A stretch of DNA of 64,000 nucleotides, taken from Turritopsis dohrnii (Eukaryota; Cnidaria; Hydrozoa; Anthoathecata; Oceaniidae). The notes under the pieces are model-generated. The model ran no database searches and was not told the origin of the DNA. It worked only from the letters and a program-made list of their open reading frames with translations. How positions within the stretch are numbered: position 1 is the stretch's first letter; each line of letters starts with the position of its first letter. Positions 43,509-55,226 of this stretch are shown piece by piece. The DNA lies in NCBI GenBank assembly GCA_027922465.2, contig BQMF02000052.1, positions 558,001 through 622,000 on the forward strand, written 5' to 3'. Position numbers and translations under genes: made by a program.

Positions 43509-44492
43509 GAAAATGCTAAAGTCAAGACATCTGTCATTTTTCATAAAGACTTCACCTCATCGAAGGTACCATTAAACGTAAAGCCAGGCATTTGTAAGAG
43601 TTATAATGATAAAATGTTCAGCTTTTTGTATTTCATATGCATCAAATGAATAGCATTTATTAGATGGATACAAAAGAATTGAAAATAAAACAAGCATCTT
43701 CTAAAGAAAAGGGAGGCAATTGATCACAGTACCTAATTTCAAAAAAAGGGTTAATTATCAGGGATCCATGTTAGAACTCCAACAATTGGTAGATCCCTTT
43801 TTATAATTATCTCGATAATATTTCATACTTCTACAATCACACAATGCTTTATCTACTTGCTGTGAGATTTGCATTGGCATTCCCCATTATTTCAATTGAC
43901 ATCTTCTTCGTTCATGTGTTTTGTGCCTTCGCGGCTCCAGATCGCCATTCTTTAAGTCAAATCATAGCAGCGAAATCGACACTGAATTGTCGATGAACGA
44001 ATCGAAGTCAAAAGATTTGACTCTTTGAAAGACAAATCAGACATGAGACATATCGTGGAAGTATGTTGTATGAATATCTTGTATTGTAAACACAATGAAA
44101 AATTAGTTCGAACATATAAACTACCTGTAAGGGGAACTGCCAATTGAAGGTAGCCAAAGGTGCAAAAAACATCACATTCCCAATAACATAAGCGGATTTA
44201 GAACATAGTCAAACTTTCTGGAGGAGAGTTAAGTTATTAAGAGAAAACAAAAACGAGCAATTACTAAACAATAATAGATACCGAAAAAAAAAGTCTGTCT
44301 ATGTTTGTATCCGCCTCTGTATCCGCCTCTGCAATAATATACATGATTTGCAAACAATATTGAATTTAGTAGAAATACTTGTACCTGATGTTATAAGCCA
44401 AAAAACGTTATAATGTTGTGGTAATGTCATGGCCTAACGCAGTTTTTAAAGGTCATAGAACTTTTATTGACATCGAAGTAATACATGCTTGT
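43509..44492. other. Spacer, nothing recognised
   Basis: AT-rich. A short GTATCCGCCTCT duplication at 44307-44330 resembles the one near 7778 in the Kolobok-like element. Confidence 0.4.
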
Positions 44493-44872
44493 TTTTATAA
44501 GAATACCCTTTATAAGAATGTTCAAGTCAAAACTGGTCAAAAAGTTAAGAATACCTTAAGAATATTGTCATCTTAAGATTTTGTGAGCTCAAAATTTATT
44601 TTGTCAGAACTTATTTTTTTCTATGGAGATGCTATTCTTTTGTAATTATCAATATAAACATTCTCTCACGTGGCTCTGCATTGGTGTTTTCTTTTAGTTT
44701 TCTCTCCTATCAACCTTTTTTATCTTTTGAGTTTTATCTTAAGTTTCTTGGCACGAAAATTTAGGTACGGCCTTGAGAATGTCTTAAGAATATATTAGGA
44801 TGATTTTGACTAAAAAGTTAAGAATATTCATCATGAAACCAAAAACGAACATTCTTATAAAGAAAAAGGCCC
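44493..44872. mobile_element. AAGAAT-type MITE, uninterrupted copy
   Basis: Arms TTTATAAGAATGTTC at left and GAACATTCTTATAAAG at right, with AAAAGTTAAGAATA near both ends. It is the empty-site relative of the MITE split by the Kolobok-like element at 5201. No ORF. Confidence 0.7.
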
Positions 44873-45146
44873 GTATTAAACCTTGCGTCGCTATGTATAT
44901 TTATGTATGTATATGTATATTCATGCAACGAAAGTGGGAAAATTTGCAGAAAAATCACAACGAAAGAGTGTATGCTCTTCATCGCAGTGACTTTGGGCAA
45001 TTTTAAAAGGGATTTTTAAGGGATTTTATCGAAAATACCGACGAAGTTTTTTGCCGACGAAGTTTTCAACCGACGGATTTTTTACCGGTAAGGTATTCAG
45101 TTGTTTTAATAATCTTCGCTCTCTTTTCTCTCTGCAACTTTAAATA

Positions 45147-46107
45147 CTAGCATGTAGCTTTAGCTAAAAATGCCCCCGCGCTCAAGCATTCCAATTTGTA
45201 CACGCAGCAAGCCATACATTGCAAGCCTATACAACGGAAACAAAAACAAACAAAGTCTTGCTACTTTTTGTTACCTCTTAATCCTATGTCACACTGATGC
45301 TAATATACCTTTCAAAAGTGTAAATAAGGCTTAACAAGTAACATCAGAAAGTATTTGCTACAAACAAAAGAAATGTGTGAACTAAAACCATGGATAAGTA
45401 TTTTTATAATCAAAATAAGATTAAGATTTTTAAAAGAAATTCTGTAAGAGCCAAAAGAAAAAAAAAACTTTTTCAAAAAACTTTGATTCGAAACAAAACA
45501 TAGCCAAAGTTTACAAAAAAAAAAACAAGAAAAAAATATAAAAATGCTTTATTGATCATGATCTTTGGAGGACAGAAAGAAGAAAAACACGAAGAACGAC
45601 AATTTGTAGGCTTTCTTGCATACACAGAAATCCAATTAAAATCTTTAGTCACCCCCCTCAAAAAATTGGTCACTTTTCTTTCTTTCTCCAATTAAAATCT
45701 TTTTAAGGCAAGATCCGCCAAAAATCAGTGCATTGAATAAAATTTATCGAATGAAAGATTTAGAGCTAAAACATAATATATACAAAAATGGTGGACAAAA
45801 TTCCAGATTAGAAGCTGTGCTTTAAAATCCTTGTCGTTCACTTCACAAAAACAACACAAAAGTCATATGAAAAATGTCTAAGCAATTTCAGCATACGAAC
45901 TTCCTAAATAACATCGTATAATATAATAATAAATTAGGAAAATAAACATTCTATCTCCCACCTACGGTGTCATGCTTTGGCATGGAAAAAAAGCAAAGTC
46001 AGCTAATAATTGTATACCACCGTGTAACGTCAACATGAAAGTTGGAGGATGATGATGAAGATGATGATGAACAAAATCGGAAACTGACATTCGCTTATTT
46101 CGTGAAA
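45147..46107 (-). mobile_element. Helitron-like family X, copy 1 (left part)
   Basis: On the minus strand it ends TAGCTAAAGCTA, CATG, CTAG followed by T: a small hairpin plus CTAG, as in Helitron 3' ends. The body has segments shared with 48467, 49284 and 55560 (AATCCTTGTCGTTC, ATGAAAAATGTCTAAGCA, GTTGGAGGATGATGATGAAG). It is interrupted at 46108 by the tandem Y Helitrons and appears to resume at 48356 (ACTACTATGCCTCCTCGCTC). Confidence 0.55.
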
Positions 46108-47189
46108 CTAGCCGCCAAGGCGGCGTCGCTCGCCGCCCATGTTCAGCATGCGTTGACTTCACGAAAAATAAAATTAAGGAATTGGCAACCGAAAGTGTTA
46201 CCATGTTGTAGAGCTCGAAAACCTGATCAAAAAAATGTATGGGATCGTTCCGCTACGATCAACCGTTACAGAGATATCATTCTTCAAAGATTTTTATGAC
46301 GTCACAGACCCCTCCCAAAAAAATTAGACCCAAATTTTTCGTCACCCCATCGCCTGTATCGTGGACCCCAGAAAACGTCAGTTAGCCCTAGAGGCAGATT
46401 CGAAATCAAATATCAAATATCAGTTTAAACAATGGTTCCAAAAAAACCCAAATTTCATGATGTGTTATTTATTTTTTAAAACAATCGTTGATCAGTACAA
46501 CAATACACTCAAAACGTAGAGAGAAAAAAACTTTTTATTAGCTTTTGTTTTAAAAAAGTTACGCGCTCTAACATGGGTGCTATCAAACAGGGGGAAAATG
46601 GTTTCTCTTCTTAAAAAGTTCACACGGGAGGAGAGAAAAAAGGCACGTGCTAAATGAATAAATAGAATAAAAAACGTTCGATCAGAACGCTTAACAATTA
46701 TATAAAAGAAGAAATTAATTTATTAAAAGAAAAGCAAAAAAAAAAAACATTTTGTTTTGATATGATACTTTTTTTTTACCTATCAGTTTTTAGACATTTT
46801 GATTGCTCAAAAAAAAAGTTCATCCGTCTCAGACAGTCAGGCAAGAGTTAGTGGCAAACCGAACATATGCTGCCACGTTCGGCCACTGCTGCTTTTTGTC
46901 CAAAATGTTTAATCAGTTAGTTTCTTTTGTATTTAGTTGATGTACTGTTTTCAAAGCCAAGTCAAGGTGGAATATAAAACTAACAATAATGATAAAAAAC
47001 AAAACGTTATTCCTATTAGTTCATCAGCCAAAAAAAGTCACGTTCGATTGGGGTTGCAATGTATTTGATTCGAACTCACGTCGCACACAAAAAAGAAATA
47101 ATTTTGCTCACAACTCAATCTACCATTTTGCGTGACTTACAAACAAACAAACAAACAAACAGACAGAGAATCGGCTATTAATATATAGA
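46108..47189 (-). mobile_element. Helitron Y, tandem copy 1
   Basis: Minus-strand 5' end TCTATATATTAATAGCCGAT at 47189; 3' end with the GCCGCCTTGGCGGC hairpin running into CTAG at 46108-46111, followed by T. Non-autonomous: no Rep/helicase ORF. 1,082 bp. Confidence 0.75.
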
Positions 47190-48134
47190 CTAGCCGCCAA
47201 GGCGGCGTCGCTCGCCGCCCATGTTCAGCCTGCGTTGTATCACCACCTGCTCCAAATTATTGCACTTAAAACCAGCGATAAGACTTCCTTTGCTGCTGGC
47301 TTTATCGCTTAATAAAGCTCGTTTGCACGTTAAGAGAAATACGTTCCTGGTGTTTCAAATCTTGCATGTTATTAACTCAGCCGTTCATTGTCGCGGTCGC
47401 ATTTAAAATGCTTTACACAATGCATTCCGAACGTGAACTTCACGTGGTTTTTATTTACGATTTTAAACCAATCAAGTATCAGTTTAACAATTCACTCAAA
47501 ACGCAGAGAGAAAAAACTTTTCAACTTATTATTAGCTTTTGTTTTACGCGCTCTAACATGGGTGCTGTCAGAAGTAGGTGAAAAAATGGTTTCTCTTCTT
47601 AAAAAGATCACACGGGAGGAGAAAAAAATGCACGTGCCAAATGAATGAAGTGAATAAAAAACGTTCGATCAGATTAAAATAGATTAAAAGAAATCGATTA
47701 AAAGAAATTAAGACAACTATTAAGACAAAAGCAAAAAAAAAAATATTTTGTTTCATGATTCTCTTTTTTTTACCTACGGTTTTTAAACATTTTGATTGTT
47801 CGAAAAAAGTTCACCCGTCTCAGACAGTCAGGAAAGCGTTAGGATACACTGGCAAACCGCACATGCTGCCACGTTCTGCCACTGCTGCTTTTTGTCCAAA
47901 ATGTTTAAAGAGTTAGTTTCTTAGTTGATGTATTGTTTTTAAAGCCAAGTCAACGTGGAATATAAAACTGACAATAATAATAAAAACAAAACGTTATTCC
48001 TATTAGTTCATCAGCCAAAAAAAGTCACGTTCGATTGGGGTTGCAATGTATTTGCTTCAAACTCACGTCGCACACAAAAAAAGAAATAATTTCGCTCACA
48101 ACTCAATCTACCATTTTGCGTGACTTACAAACAA

Positions 48135-48166
<32 letters not shown>

Positions 48167-48189
48167 AGAATCGGCTATTAATATATAGA
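47190..48189 (-). mobile_element. Helitron Y, tandem copy 2
   Basis: Same ends; its 3' CTAG (47190-47193) directly abuts the 5' TC of copy 1 with no base between. Internally about the same as copy 1 (for example CGCGCTCTAACATGGGTGCT in both). Confidence 0.75.
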
Positions 48190-48355
48190 CTAGCCGCCAA
48201 GGCGGCGTCGCTCGCCGCCCATGTCCACCTTCAGCCTGCGTTGGGTTCACGAAAAATGGAATTAAGGAATTGACAATGGAAAGTGTTACCATCTTGTAGA
48301 GCTCGAAATTCTGAGCAAGAAAATGTATAGGATCATATGTCTATGACGAACCGTT
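48190..48355 (-). mobile_element. Helitron Y, tandem copy 3 (3' fragment)
   Basis: The third 3' end, again directly abutting the 5' end of copy 2. Only about 165 bp remain before family X sequence resumes. Confidence 0.7.
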
Positions 48356-48466
48356 TCGGAGACTACTATGCCTCCTCGCTCGCTTACGCTCGCTGCGGGG
48401 GCAATTAAGTTACGTAAGGGTTTCCCAAAATGTGTTCTGGTTATGTTTTCGTTGCAGTTATGTAAA
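48356..48466 (-). repeat. Family X, resumed end
   Basis: ACTACTATGCCTCCTCGCTC continues the X sequence broken at 46108, as comparison with 51345 and 55805 shows. Confidence 0.5.
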
Positions 48467-49283
48467 CTAGCATGTAGCTTTAGCTAAAAATGCCCCGGCG
48501 CTCAAGCTTTCCAATTTGTACACACAGCAAACTATACATTAAAAAAGAAAACTTTTCGGCCAAACATTTTGTAATTTAAGGATTTTTGTTAAAATATGTC
48601 TTTGTGGCATACTTTTAATATCCCAATAAAGCCAGTCTTTTGTATGGCAAGATACACAATGTTTCAAATACAAATCGTGATCAAAGTGTCTGCATGCAGT
48701 GAAGAAAGCGCGTGCCGAAAATCACATATTTAAGTGTAAATATTTAAGTTATACAATACAATACAATACAATACAACGAATTGTTTAATGAGTAGTGTTA
48801 CGTTGTGACATAGTGTAGCGGTGGCTACACTAACTTGGAATATGCAAATCAAATAGATCTACTTACGCAGTTGAAAATCTGCATAACTTTGTTACTTTTC
48901 GTTATCTCTAAGGCCTAAGTCACACTAATGCTAATATACAATTTAAAAAGTGTAAGGCTTTACAAGTAATGCTACAGACAAAAGAAATGTGTGAACTGCA
49001 ACCATAGATACGTATTTTATAATCAAAATAAAAAAAAATAAATAATCAAGAAAAATTAAAGCGAAACATCCATTAGAAATCATATCAACCGTTTCAAGCT
49101 TTGATTCAAAATAAGAAATATCCCAGATTTAGAGATAAGACAGCATATGTACAAAAATAAAGTCCATGGTTGGCATAATTTCAGATTTCCAACTGTCTTT
49201 CAAAATCCTTGTCGTTCCCTTCACTAAAACAACACAAAAGTAATATGAAAAATGTCTAAGCACGTTTAGCATACAAACTTAAA
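48467..49283 (-). repeat. Helitron-like family X, copy 2
   Basis: Starts CTAGCATGTAGCTTTAGCTA and shares the body with copy 1, including AATCCTTGTCGTTC near 49205. Contains a short ATACA tandem run at 48751-48776. Confidence 0.55.
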
Positions 49284-49726
49284 CTAGTTAGTAGCTAAAG
49301 CTAAAATGCCCCGCCTCAAGCTTATCCATTGAATTAATCCATTCTTTTCTTGTTTGAAATGCTTATACAGAATAGGTCCAACAATTTGCAAGATATAAAT
49401 TTAAAATATAGTATTTGGTAGAAGTGAACCAAAATCACTTGAAAAAAGTTATATAGATTGACAACTTCCACAATTGTATGCCTCAACACTATTCAGGTCT
49501 ATTACAACCAAATGATTAGGTCAAACAGGTCTAAAAATTGAAGGTATATGCCTATTTATGGCTAAATTAGAAAAAGTGACTGAAAAATTCGAAATAAACA
49601 CTTTCCACTTCTTCTTTGAGCACTCTTTAAAAAATTGGCACAAATTGGGAGCAAATTGAGAATTCACAAGTTGAAGCTTATTAATAATACATTATGAACA
49701 AAAAGATGAAACTTTTAATTAACTTA
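49284..49726 (-). repeat. Helitron-like family X, copy 3 (start)
   Basis: CTAGTTAGTAGCTAAAGCTA at the border, then diverged sequence up to the MITE at 49727. The other end of an X copy is seen at 51187-51384. Confidence 0.45.
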
Positions 49727-50210
49727 GAGTGCGTTTACATGAAAGCCGTAGTGAACTAAAAATCGAAACAATAGATTCACTAGTTCTAGCTCTCTCTACG
49801 AGTGTGTTTTTACATGAGAGCCATACTGAACGGTTTGAGATTTCAATACGGGTAGAAACATTTTCTACACACGATGGAATAAATTTGGCACATTCTACAT
49901 TTTTATTTCATTATGTGTGAGCAAAATTTAATTAAATTGCGCATGCTTGTTAACACATTTCATGATAAAACAATGAAATGTGAAAACTTTCACACCTCTC
50001 CAAGCCGTATCGAAATTTCAAACCTAATATTTGAGAAATAGGTTTGAAATCATCACGGGTAAAATTTCAGTATGGCCGTTATTATGTAAACATCACTGAA
50101 GGTGTGACCAGGAACAGTACTGAAATAAGAACCCGTATCGAAACTCGTAACTGGAGGCTTGAAATTCCAAACCGGTTTGAGTTCAGTACGGCTCTCATGT
50201 AAACGCACTC
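49727..50210. mobile_element. Harbinger-like MITE with GAGTGCGTTTACATGA ends
   Basis: Ends GAGTGCGTTTACATGAAAGC and GCTCTCATGTAAACGCACTC. The body contains several GAAATTTCAAACC and AGTACGG pieces in both orientations. TTA at the left and TTT at the right, so the target duplication is not exact. 484 bp. Confidence 0.65.
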
Positions 50211-51186
50211 TTTATCGCAACCACTTTTCAATTTACTATAGCTTATCCACATTTCGTAGCCAGAAAAAAACTTTGCATTGTATTGCACATTATGTTTATA
50301 CTTCTTTCAGTATGTAGTAGACACAGTCTACATTCAATTCATTTCCAAATTTTAGAAATTTGTCCTTCTTTGGCAGTTATAGTTGTCTACGTTTTTTCGA
50401 TATCTTTAAATGTCAGTGCTCTTTTGAAAACAGTTGATACAGATACCAATGTTCTATCACCAAGCATTATGCACATATTCTTAAATATAGCGTTTGTCAA
50501 TATGTGCAAAAAAACAACAAAAAACATTCTCTAAAGTTTTGTGTCAGTTCCATAAAACTTTCTTTTGATTGAGATGAGCACGTTTCATGCATTAATTAGA
50601 AAATTTTGTGCATGTATTGATTACATATTTCCCCAGTAATTTTGATATTCTTGATGGATGCTGAAAGTTTTTTCATCGTAGGACAGTTTAACTTCTTATG
50701 AAACCTTCATTTTCTTCTTTCTCGAGCATATTTCCCCAAAACACAATCATTTTCTCTCTAAGAAGTCTTCTAACGATTAACATTAGGTATAAACAGGAAA
50801 ATATTCTTAAAACTCTTCTTTAAAGTTTCTTACGAAGTTCTCTACAACTTCTACAAAACATAACGAAATCGGTGCACGTGTCGCACGTAAATATTTTAAG
50901 GACTAGTTAATAAAACTTTTAAAGATTGAAATGGAAATATAAAACGTCCAAAATAACTTCCAAAAGTATTAAAAGGTTATAAAAGAATAACAATTTGATG
51001 AAATTATATTAAAAATACCCTTTTATGCATTATGTTTAGCATGGAGTACTGGTCTGTCATTATCTACTCGGAATAAACAAATTATCCGAAATGGAAACTC
51101 ACTTTCCGAAAACGGATTGTCTTAATAAAAAAAAGGAGAAAATTTGCCAACACTTCGCCTAGGTCGTGAAGCTACAGAGCCCCTTG
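50211..51186. other. Spacer, nothing recognised
   Basis: AT-rich. No coding or repeat signal with borders. Confidence 0.4.
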
Positions 51187-51384
51187 CGGGGCAATAACAC
51201 AGTATAATATAATAATGAATTAGGAGAAAGATACTAAAAACATTTTGTCTCTCACCTACAGTACCTACATTACCATGCTTTGTAACACTAACACGAAAAG
51301 TTGGAGGATGATGAAAAGGACATTCGCCTATCTTGTGAAACTACTATGCCTCCTTACTTGCTTACGCTCGCTGCGGGGGCAAAT
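51187..51384 (-). repeat. Family X fragment
   Basis: Right-hand part of X: AGTTGGAGGATGATGA, CTTGTGAAACTACTATGCCT and CGCTCGCTGCGGGGGCA. Confidence 0.55.
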
Positions 51385-51567
51385 ATTGATAATTTCAAAC
51401 TGCTATGTCATCAAGAGATAAAGCTCGGGTTCAACGGATTTTTATATTTGTAGCGGTAAAATTCAAGTTTTCAGAAAGGTGTCGGACAACGCGCATAGGC
51501 ATAGGCGGCATCTTTGATCATAAACATTGGGTTGCACTGCTTTTTAAGAGGTCTATGTGCTAACTAA

Positions 51568-52243
51568 ATCCTGGTGTTCACTGACCGTTTTAACCTTTAA
51601 ATCGCAGCGGTCTTAAGCCTTAAAACACATTTTCCTATTTTGTAATGAAAACAACCTTAAAGAAACAGTTGATCTCAGGGTTTAAAACAGTGATTTAGCC
51701 AATAACATAGATATTAAAAGTCATTGAACTTAATTGATTTAATACAGACATAAAAAAACATTACAATATAAATGGTGGCCAGTGGCGGATCTAGAGGTAT
51801 GTCGAAATTTGTGTAGGAGAGTGTTAGCAATCTAACCATAAAAGAAAAGCGTTCAAATAATCCCATTGGTAATATAAATTGAATTCACAAATTATGTTAA
51901 TGCTCTTCTACACAAATTTCGACATACCTCTAGATCCGCCACTGGTGGCCCTCAGCAAGCAGCAAGAAGCTTTAACAATGACGACATTTACAAAAAAGGA
52001 ACGCAACCAAGAAAAGAAAAGCAAAAGAGCAATTAGAATGTTTTAAGCGATAAGACAGAAATATCAAAAAATTTTGATGTTTTGTTTTAAGGTATGAAAC
52101 ATGTTTTAAGATTCATTTTATGTTCTCACATGAGCAACAAATATCTTAAAACAATAAATTTTTTTATATTTGTTTTAAGCCTTAAAACTGTTTTAAGGCT
52201 TAAGACCGCTGCAAGCGTTAAGACGATCAGTGAAAACCAGGCT
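51568..52243. mobile_element. Harbinger-type MITE, TAA duplication
   Basis: Ends ATCCTGGTGTTCACTGACCG and CGATCAGTGAAAACCAGGCT (reading outward, complementary with a few changes), TAA at 51565-51567 and 52244-52246. Inner GACCGCTGC and TTAAGCCTTAAAAC blocks are mirrored. A second element is nested at 51781. Confidence 0.75.
51781..51943. mobile_element. hAT-type MITE nested in the Harbinger MITE
   Basis: Ends AGTGGCGGATCTAGAGGTAT and its complement, with GTCGAAATTTGTGTAG on the inside. GGTGGCC occurs on both sides, giving a seven- to eight-base duplication as for hAT elements with CAGTGGCGG ends. Confidence 0.75.
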
Positions 52244-52485
52244 TAATCGTATATATATAGAGAGTTTCTCTATAAAATGAAAAGCATCTATTTTGTAAGT
52301 ACAGGAAGTTCTGTGCTGAAAAAAGCAATGCATTTTTTATCACGAAAATATATTGGAGAATATTTTGGGGAGAAGGAGAGGAGAGGTGCGATAATCCCAA
52401 ATTTTATAACCGAATTAAAAAAATTGAATTACACATATGTTTTTCTCCAAAAAAGAAATTAAGTTGGGCCTAAAATGGGCACTGT

Positions 52486-52491
52486 TTTATT
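52486..52491 (-). promoter_or_regulatory. Candidate poly(A) signal of the GPCR gene
   Basis: AATAAA on the minus strand, about 127 bases after the GPCR stop codon. Confidence 0.45.
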
Positions 52492-52617
52492 CTGAAAAAT
52501 ACAATAATATTTGGATGGCATTATGTCTTTTACTAACATCAATGAGAATTAGTAGAGATTTCACCACCGGAAACTTTTACCGCTGCATCAAAAGCAGCCT
52601 TCAAAGGAACATCTTTT

Positions 52618-53841
52618 TCACACATTACACTCAGTGTTTTTACTGCGAAAGTCTGTTGTCCTGTAGACACTACTAAATGCTGATAGTTCAGGATGATAGA
52701 AACCATTTCTTGGCCTTTTCAGTAGTTTATAAAGCAAGTCTTTCAAGGCGACACGAAACTGATTACTGGAGACGAAATAAATAAAAGGATTGATGCAACT
52801 ATTTAGCGTCGGCAACACGTTATTGAATAACGTCGTCACGGCGTCGTAAGCTTCTCGGTTATCTTTGACAAAATTTCCCATAACCCACGGTGTCCAGTAG
52901 CCTACAAGTATGATGATGAAGTGTGGTAACCAGCAGACAATATAAGCAGCGAACACGATTGTGATTGTACGAAATGCACGTAAGTCCTTCGCGAAACGTC
53001 TTCCTTTATGTTTCTTTAAAAATGCACTATCGCTCTTTTGTATTGCAACAGCCTGTCTGAAAGCCACCCTTAGTACTCCGCTGTGCAAACACGTGGTTAT
53101 TGTCATGGGAACGAAGTAAATGACGATTGCAACCGTTGTTGTATAATACAAGTCAACAGAGTAACAAATTCTACCCTCTCCAACTGTTACCACATTCAAC
53201 GATGTTGCTTTTGATGACCATGGGAACATTCCAAGACTTGCCCAAAAGACTGAATACAGCCAAGCACCGGCAATAATGTTCTTTGTGAAGGATTTGGTGA
53301 AGGTTGAGGCATAAAAGAAAGGGGTAACAATTGCAGCGAAACGATCAAATGCTATGGCCAGCAAATGTGAAACTGAAGACATGGGAAAGAAATAATCCAT
53401 GAACGTCAACAAGTAACATGCCTTAATGCCATGACAAAAACTGTTATTGTGTCTGTACATGTCCACTTTGATGGTTGTAACAAAAACAGAAACGCCCATG
53501 TCTGCAACCGCCAATGAAGAAATGAGTAAATAAGCGCCCTGTTTGCGTAAGCCGTTGGATGACATAATCACAATGATAGATAGGCTGTTCCCGATTATTC
53601 CAGCAATTAGAACCGACGTTGAAAATACAGCGATTAAAACATTTCGGATTCTGGTCTCTTTATTACACACATCGAATATAGCCGAATCATTTGACGACGT
53701 TTTGTTGTTGTCTTCCAATCGCTTCAATAAAGTCGAAGCGTTGAGTCTTAGATGTCGAGCTTGTCCTAAATATGATTGGCTAGTGCATTCAGCAATAGTG
53801 ACGACACAGAACGCCATTAGAAGAACGTGTTTTTCAAACAT
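52618..53841 (-). CDS. Class A (rhodopsin-like) GPCR, intronless
   Basis: 407 residues with all seven membrane segments. A signal-peptide-like start (MFEKHVLLMAFCVVTIAE) and N-glycosylation sites (NAST, NKTS, NDSA) precede TM1 (GNSLSIIVIM, N85). TM2 has LAVAD (D114), TM3 starts after C136 and ends with DRF (166-168, the DRY position), TM4 has W194, ECL2 has C226 for the disulphide. TM6 has CWLPHF (303-308) and TM7 NPFIYF (351-356). So it should couple to G proteins at the plasma membrane. The TM7 lysine of opsins is absent. It looks like the aminergic/peptide-type receptors that have expanded as intronless genes in cnidarians; the ligand cannot be told. ATG at 53841 gives the signal peptide and is preferred. 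Confidence 0.93.
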   Translation of the reverse strand: MFEKHVLLMAFCVVTIAECTSQSYLGQARHLRLNASTLLKRLEDNNKTSSNDSAIFDVCNKETRIRNVLIAVFSTSVLIAGIIGNSLSIIVIMSSNGLRKQGAYLLISSLAVADMGVSVFVTTIKVDMYRHNNSFCHGIKACYLLTFMDYFFPMSSVSHLLAIAFDRFAAIVTPFFYASTFTKSFTKNIIAGAWLYSVFWASLGMFPWSSKATSLNVVTVGEGRICYSVDLYYTTTVAIVIYFVPMTITTCLHSGVLRVAFRQAVAIQKSDSAFLKKHKGRRFAKDLRAFRTITIVFAAYIVCWLPHFIIILVGYWTPWVMGNFVKDNREAYDAVTTLFNNVLPTLNSCINPFIYFVSSNQFRVALKDLLYKLLKRPRNGFYHPELSAFSSVYRTTDFRSKNTECNV

Positions 53842-54546
53842 CGCCTTTACTCTTTTTTTTTCTTCTTTTCGTTTATCCTTCTTCTACTCCTTTATTTTGT
53901 TTTTATACCGCTAAATGACAGAAATAATTTATTATGTACAAACAAGAAAGTGGAAAAACCTTGTTTGAAAGAATCTTTTCCCTTATTAGCAAAAACTCTA
54001 TTTCGGGAATGGGCATATTTTATAAGCGAGAAATGTTTTTGCGGAAACATAGATCATAACAATACTTACAACTCATGAAAACACATAGGAGATTCTTACA
54101 TATATTTTAAAGCCAGTTTAGTAAATATTTTACTTAACTTGACAAGACTTTCTTTCCGTTTTTATGTTTCTATAATCAACGGTCTGGTTCCTATTGTGCG
54201 ATGACCTCTCATCGCTTTCCTTTACATCCAAAAATTAACTGCGATGAAGAGTATATTTATTGAAATAGTGTGCATATTTCTATTGAAATGTACACCTTCG
54301 CAGAGATGTTAAGGACAGATAAGAAACAAGAGATAAACGCATCACCCATATGATAAACTTTATGCAGCGATCTTAACGACAACAGCTTTTTTTTCAATAA
54401 AGAAAGCGCTAATTTCTTCTCACACAATGCACCTTTTTCGACATTATTTTCCTTAACATGAAAACGAGGTTGGATGTACTAACATTAAAATTTATCAGTG
54501 CTACCGAAGGAAGTAACTACTGAAATCACACATTTAAGTGTAAATA
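53842..54546. other. 5' flank of the GPCR gene, nothing recognised
   Basis: AT-rich and T-rich on the plus strand just upstream of the ATG. No element with borders. Confidence 0.4.
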
Positions 54547-55224
54547 CCGTATTTCCTCTCTTTTAACACCCCGCTCTTTTTATCGCTCCCCTCTAATAAG
54601 CGCCCCCCCCCCCCCCCCCCCCCCCCCTAATCCGAAAATAATTTTATAAGTGTAATTTTTATAATTTTACAACAATTCGTTCAAAATCCTAAAGAAGCGC
54701 CTGGGCGCTTTAGCCGTAAATTTTAATTTTACATTGACAAAAGCATTATTGGACATATTTTGGAAGAAAAAGTTTTTTTCTTTTTTCGTATAAAATGCTA
54801 AGAATAAGTTATAATTAAAACTAAAATGTACAGTATAATATTTACATATTCTACAAAACGTTTCTTTACGTATGTCGGAGATTTTGATATTCATGTGAAT
54901 TGCCTTTCCTTCCTTCAACTTCAACAATCTCTTGCAAAAAAGTAAACATTTTCTCCGATGAAGGGTGCCCAGTTGTCTTCGTATACATGATGTCGATTAA
55001 GATGATGACGTAACATGTAGATATGAATTATACTTGATACTTCTTCTGTATACTGTATATAGTTTTTCAGACTGAAGTTGAATGATGAAAGTGCAAATAA
55101 GTCCTTATTTTTAACACCACAATTTTATGTAAGGGTTTTCTGAAATAATTTTATAAGCGCCCCCCTCTTTTTAAAGCCCCTCCATTTTTCGAAAAAATTT
55201 AATAAGCGCCCGGAGGAAATGTGG
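54547..55224. mobile_element. TA-flanked MITE with CCGTATTTCCTC ends
   Basis: Ends CCGTATTTCCTC and GAGGAAATGTGG, TA at 54545-54546 and 55225-55226. AATAAGCGCC units repeat inside in both halves; a run of 25 C lies at 54603-54627. Matches a common type of animal MITE with AATAAGCGCC motifs. Confidence 0.65.
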
Positions 55225-55226
55225 TA

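Noticed and set aside
52618..53841. Opsin
   Set aside because: No lysine at the retinal position of TM7; the segment reads FNNVLPTLNSCINPFIYF.
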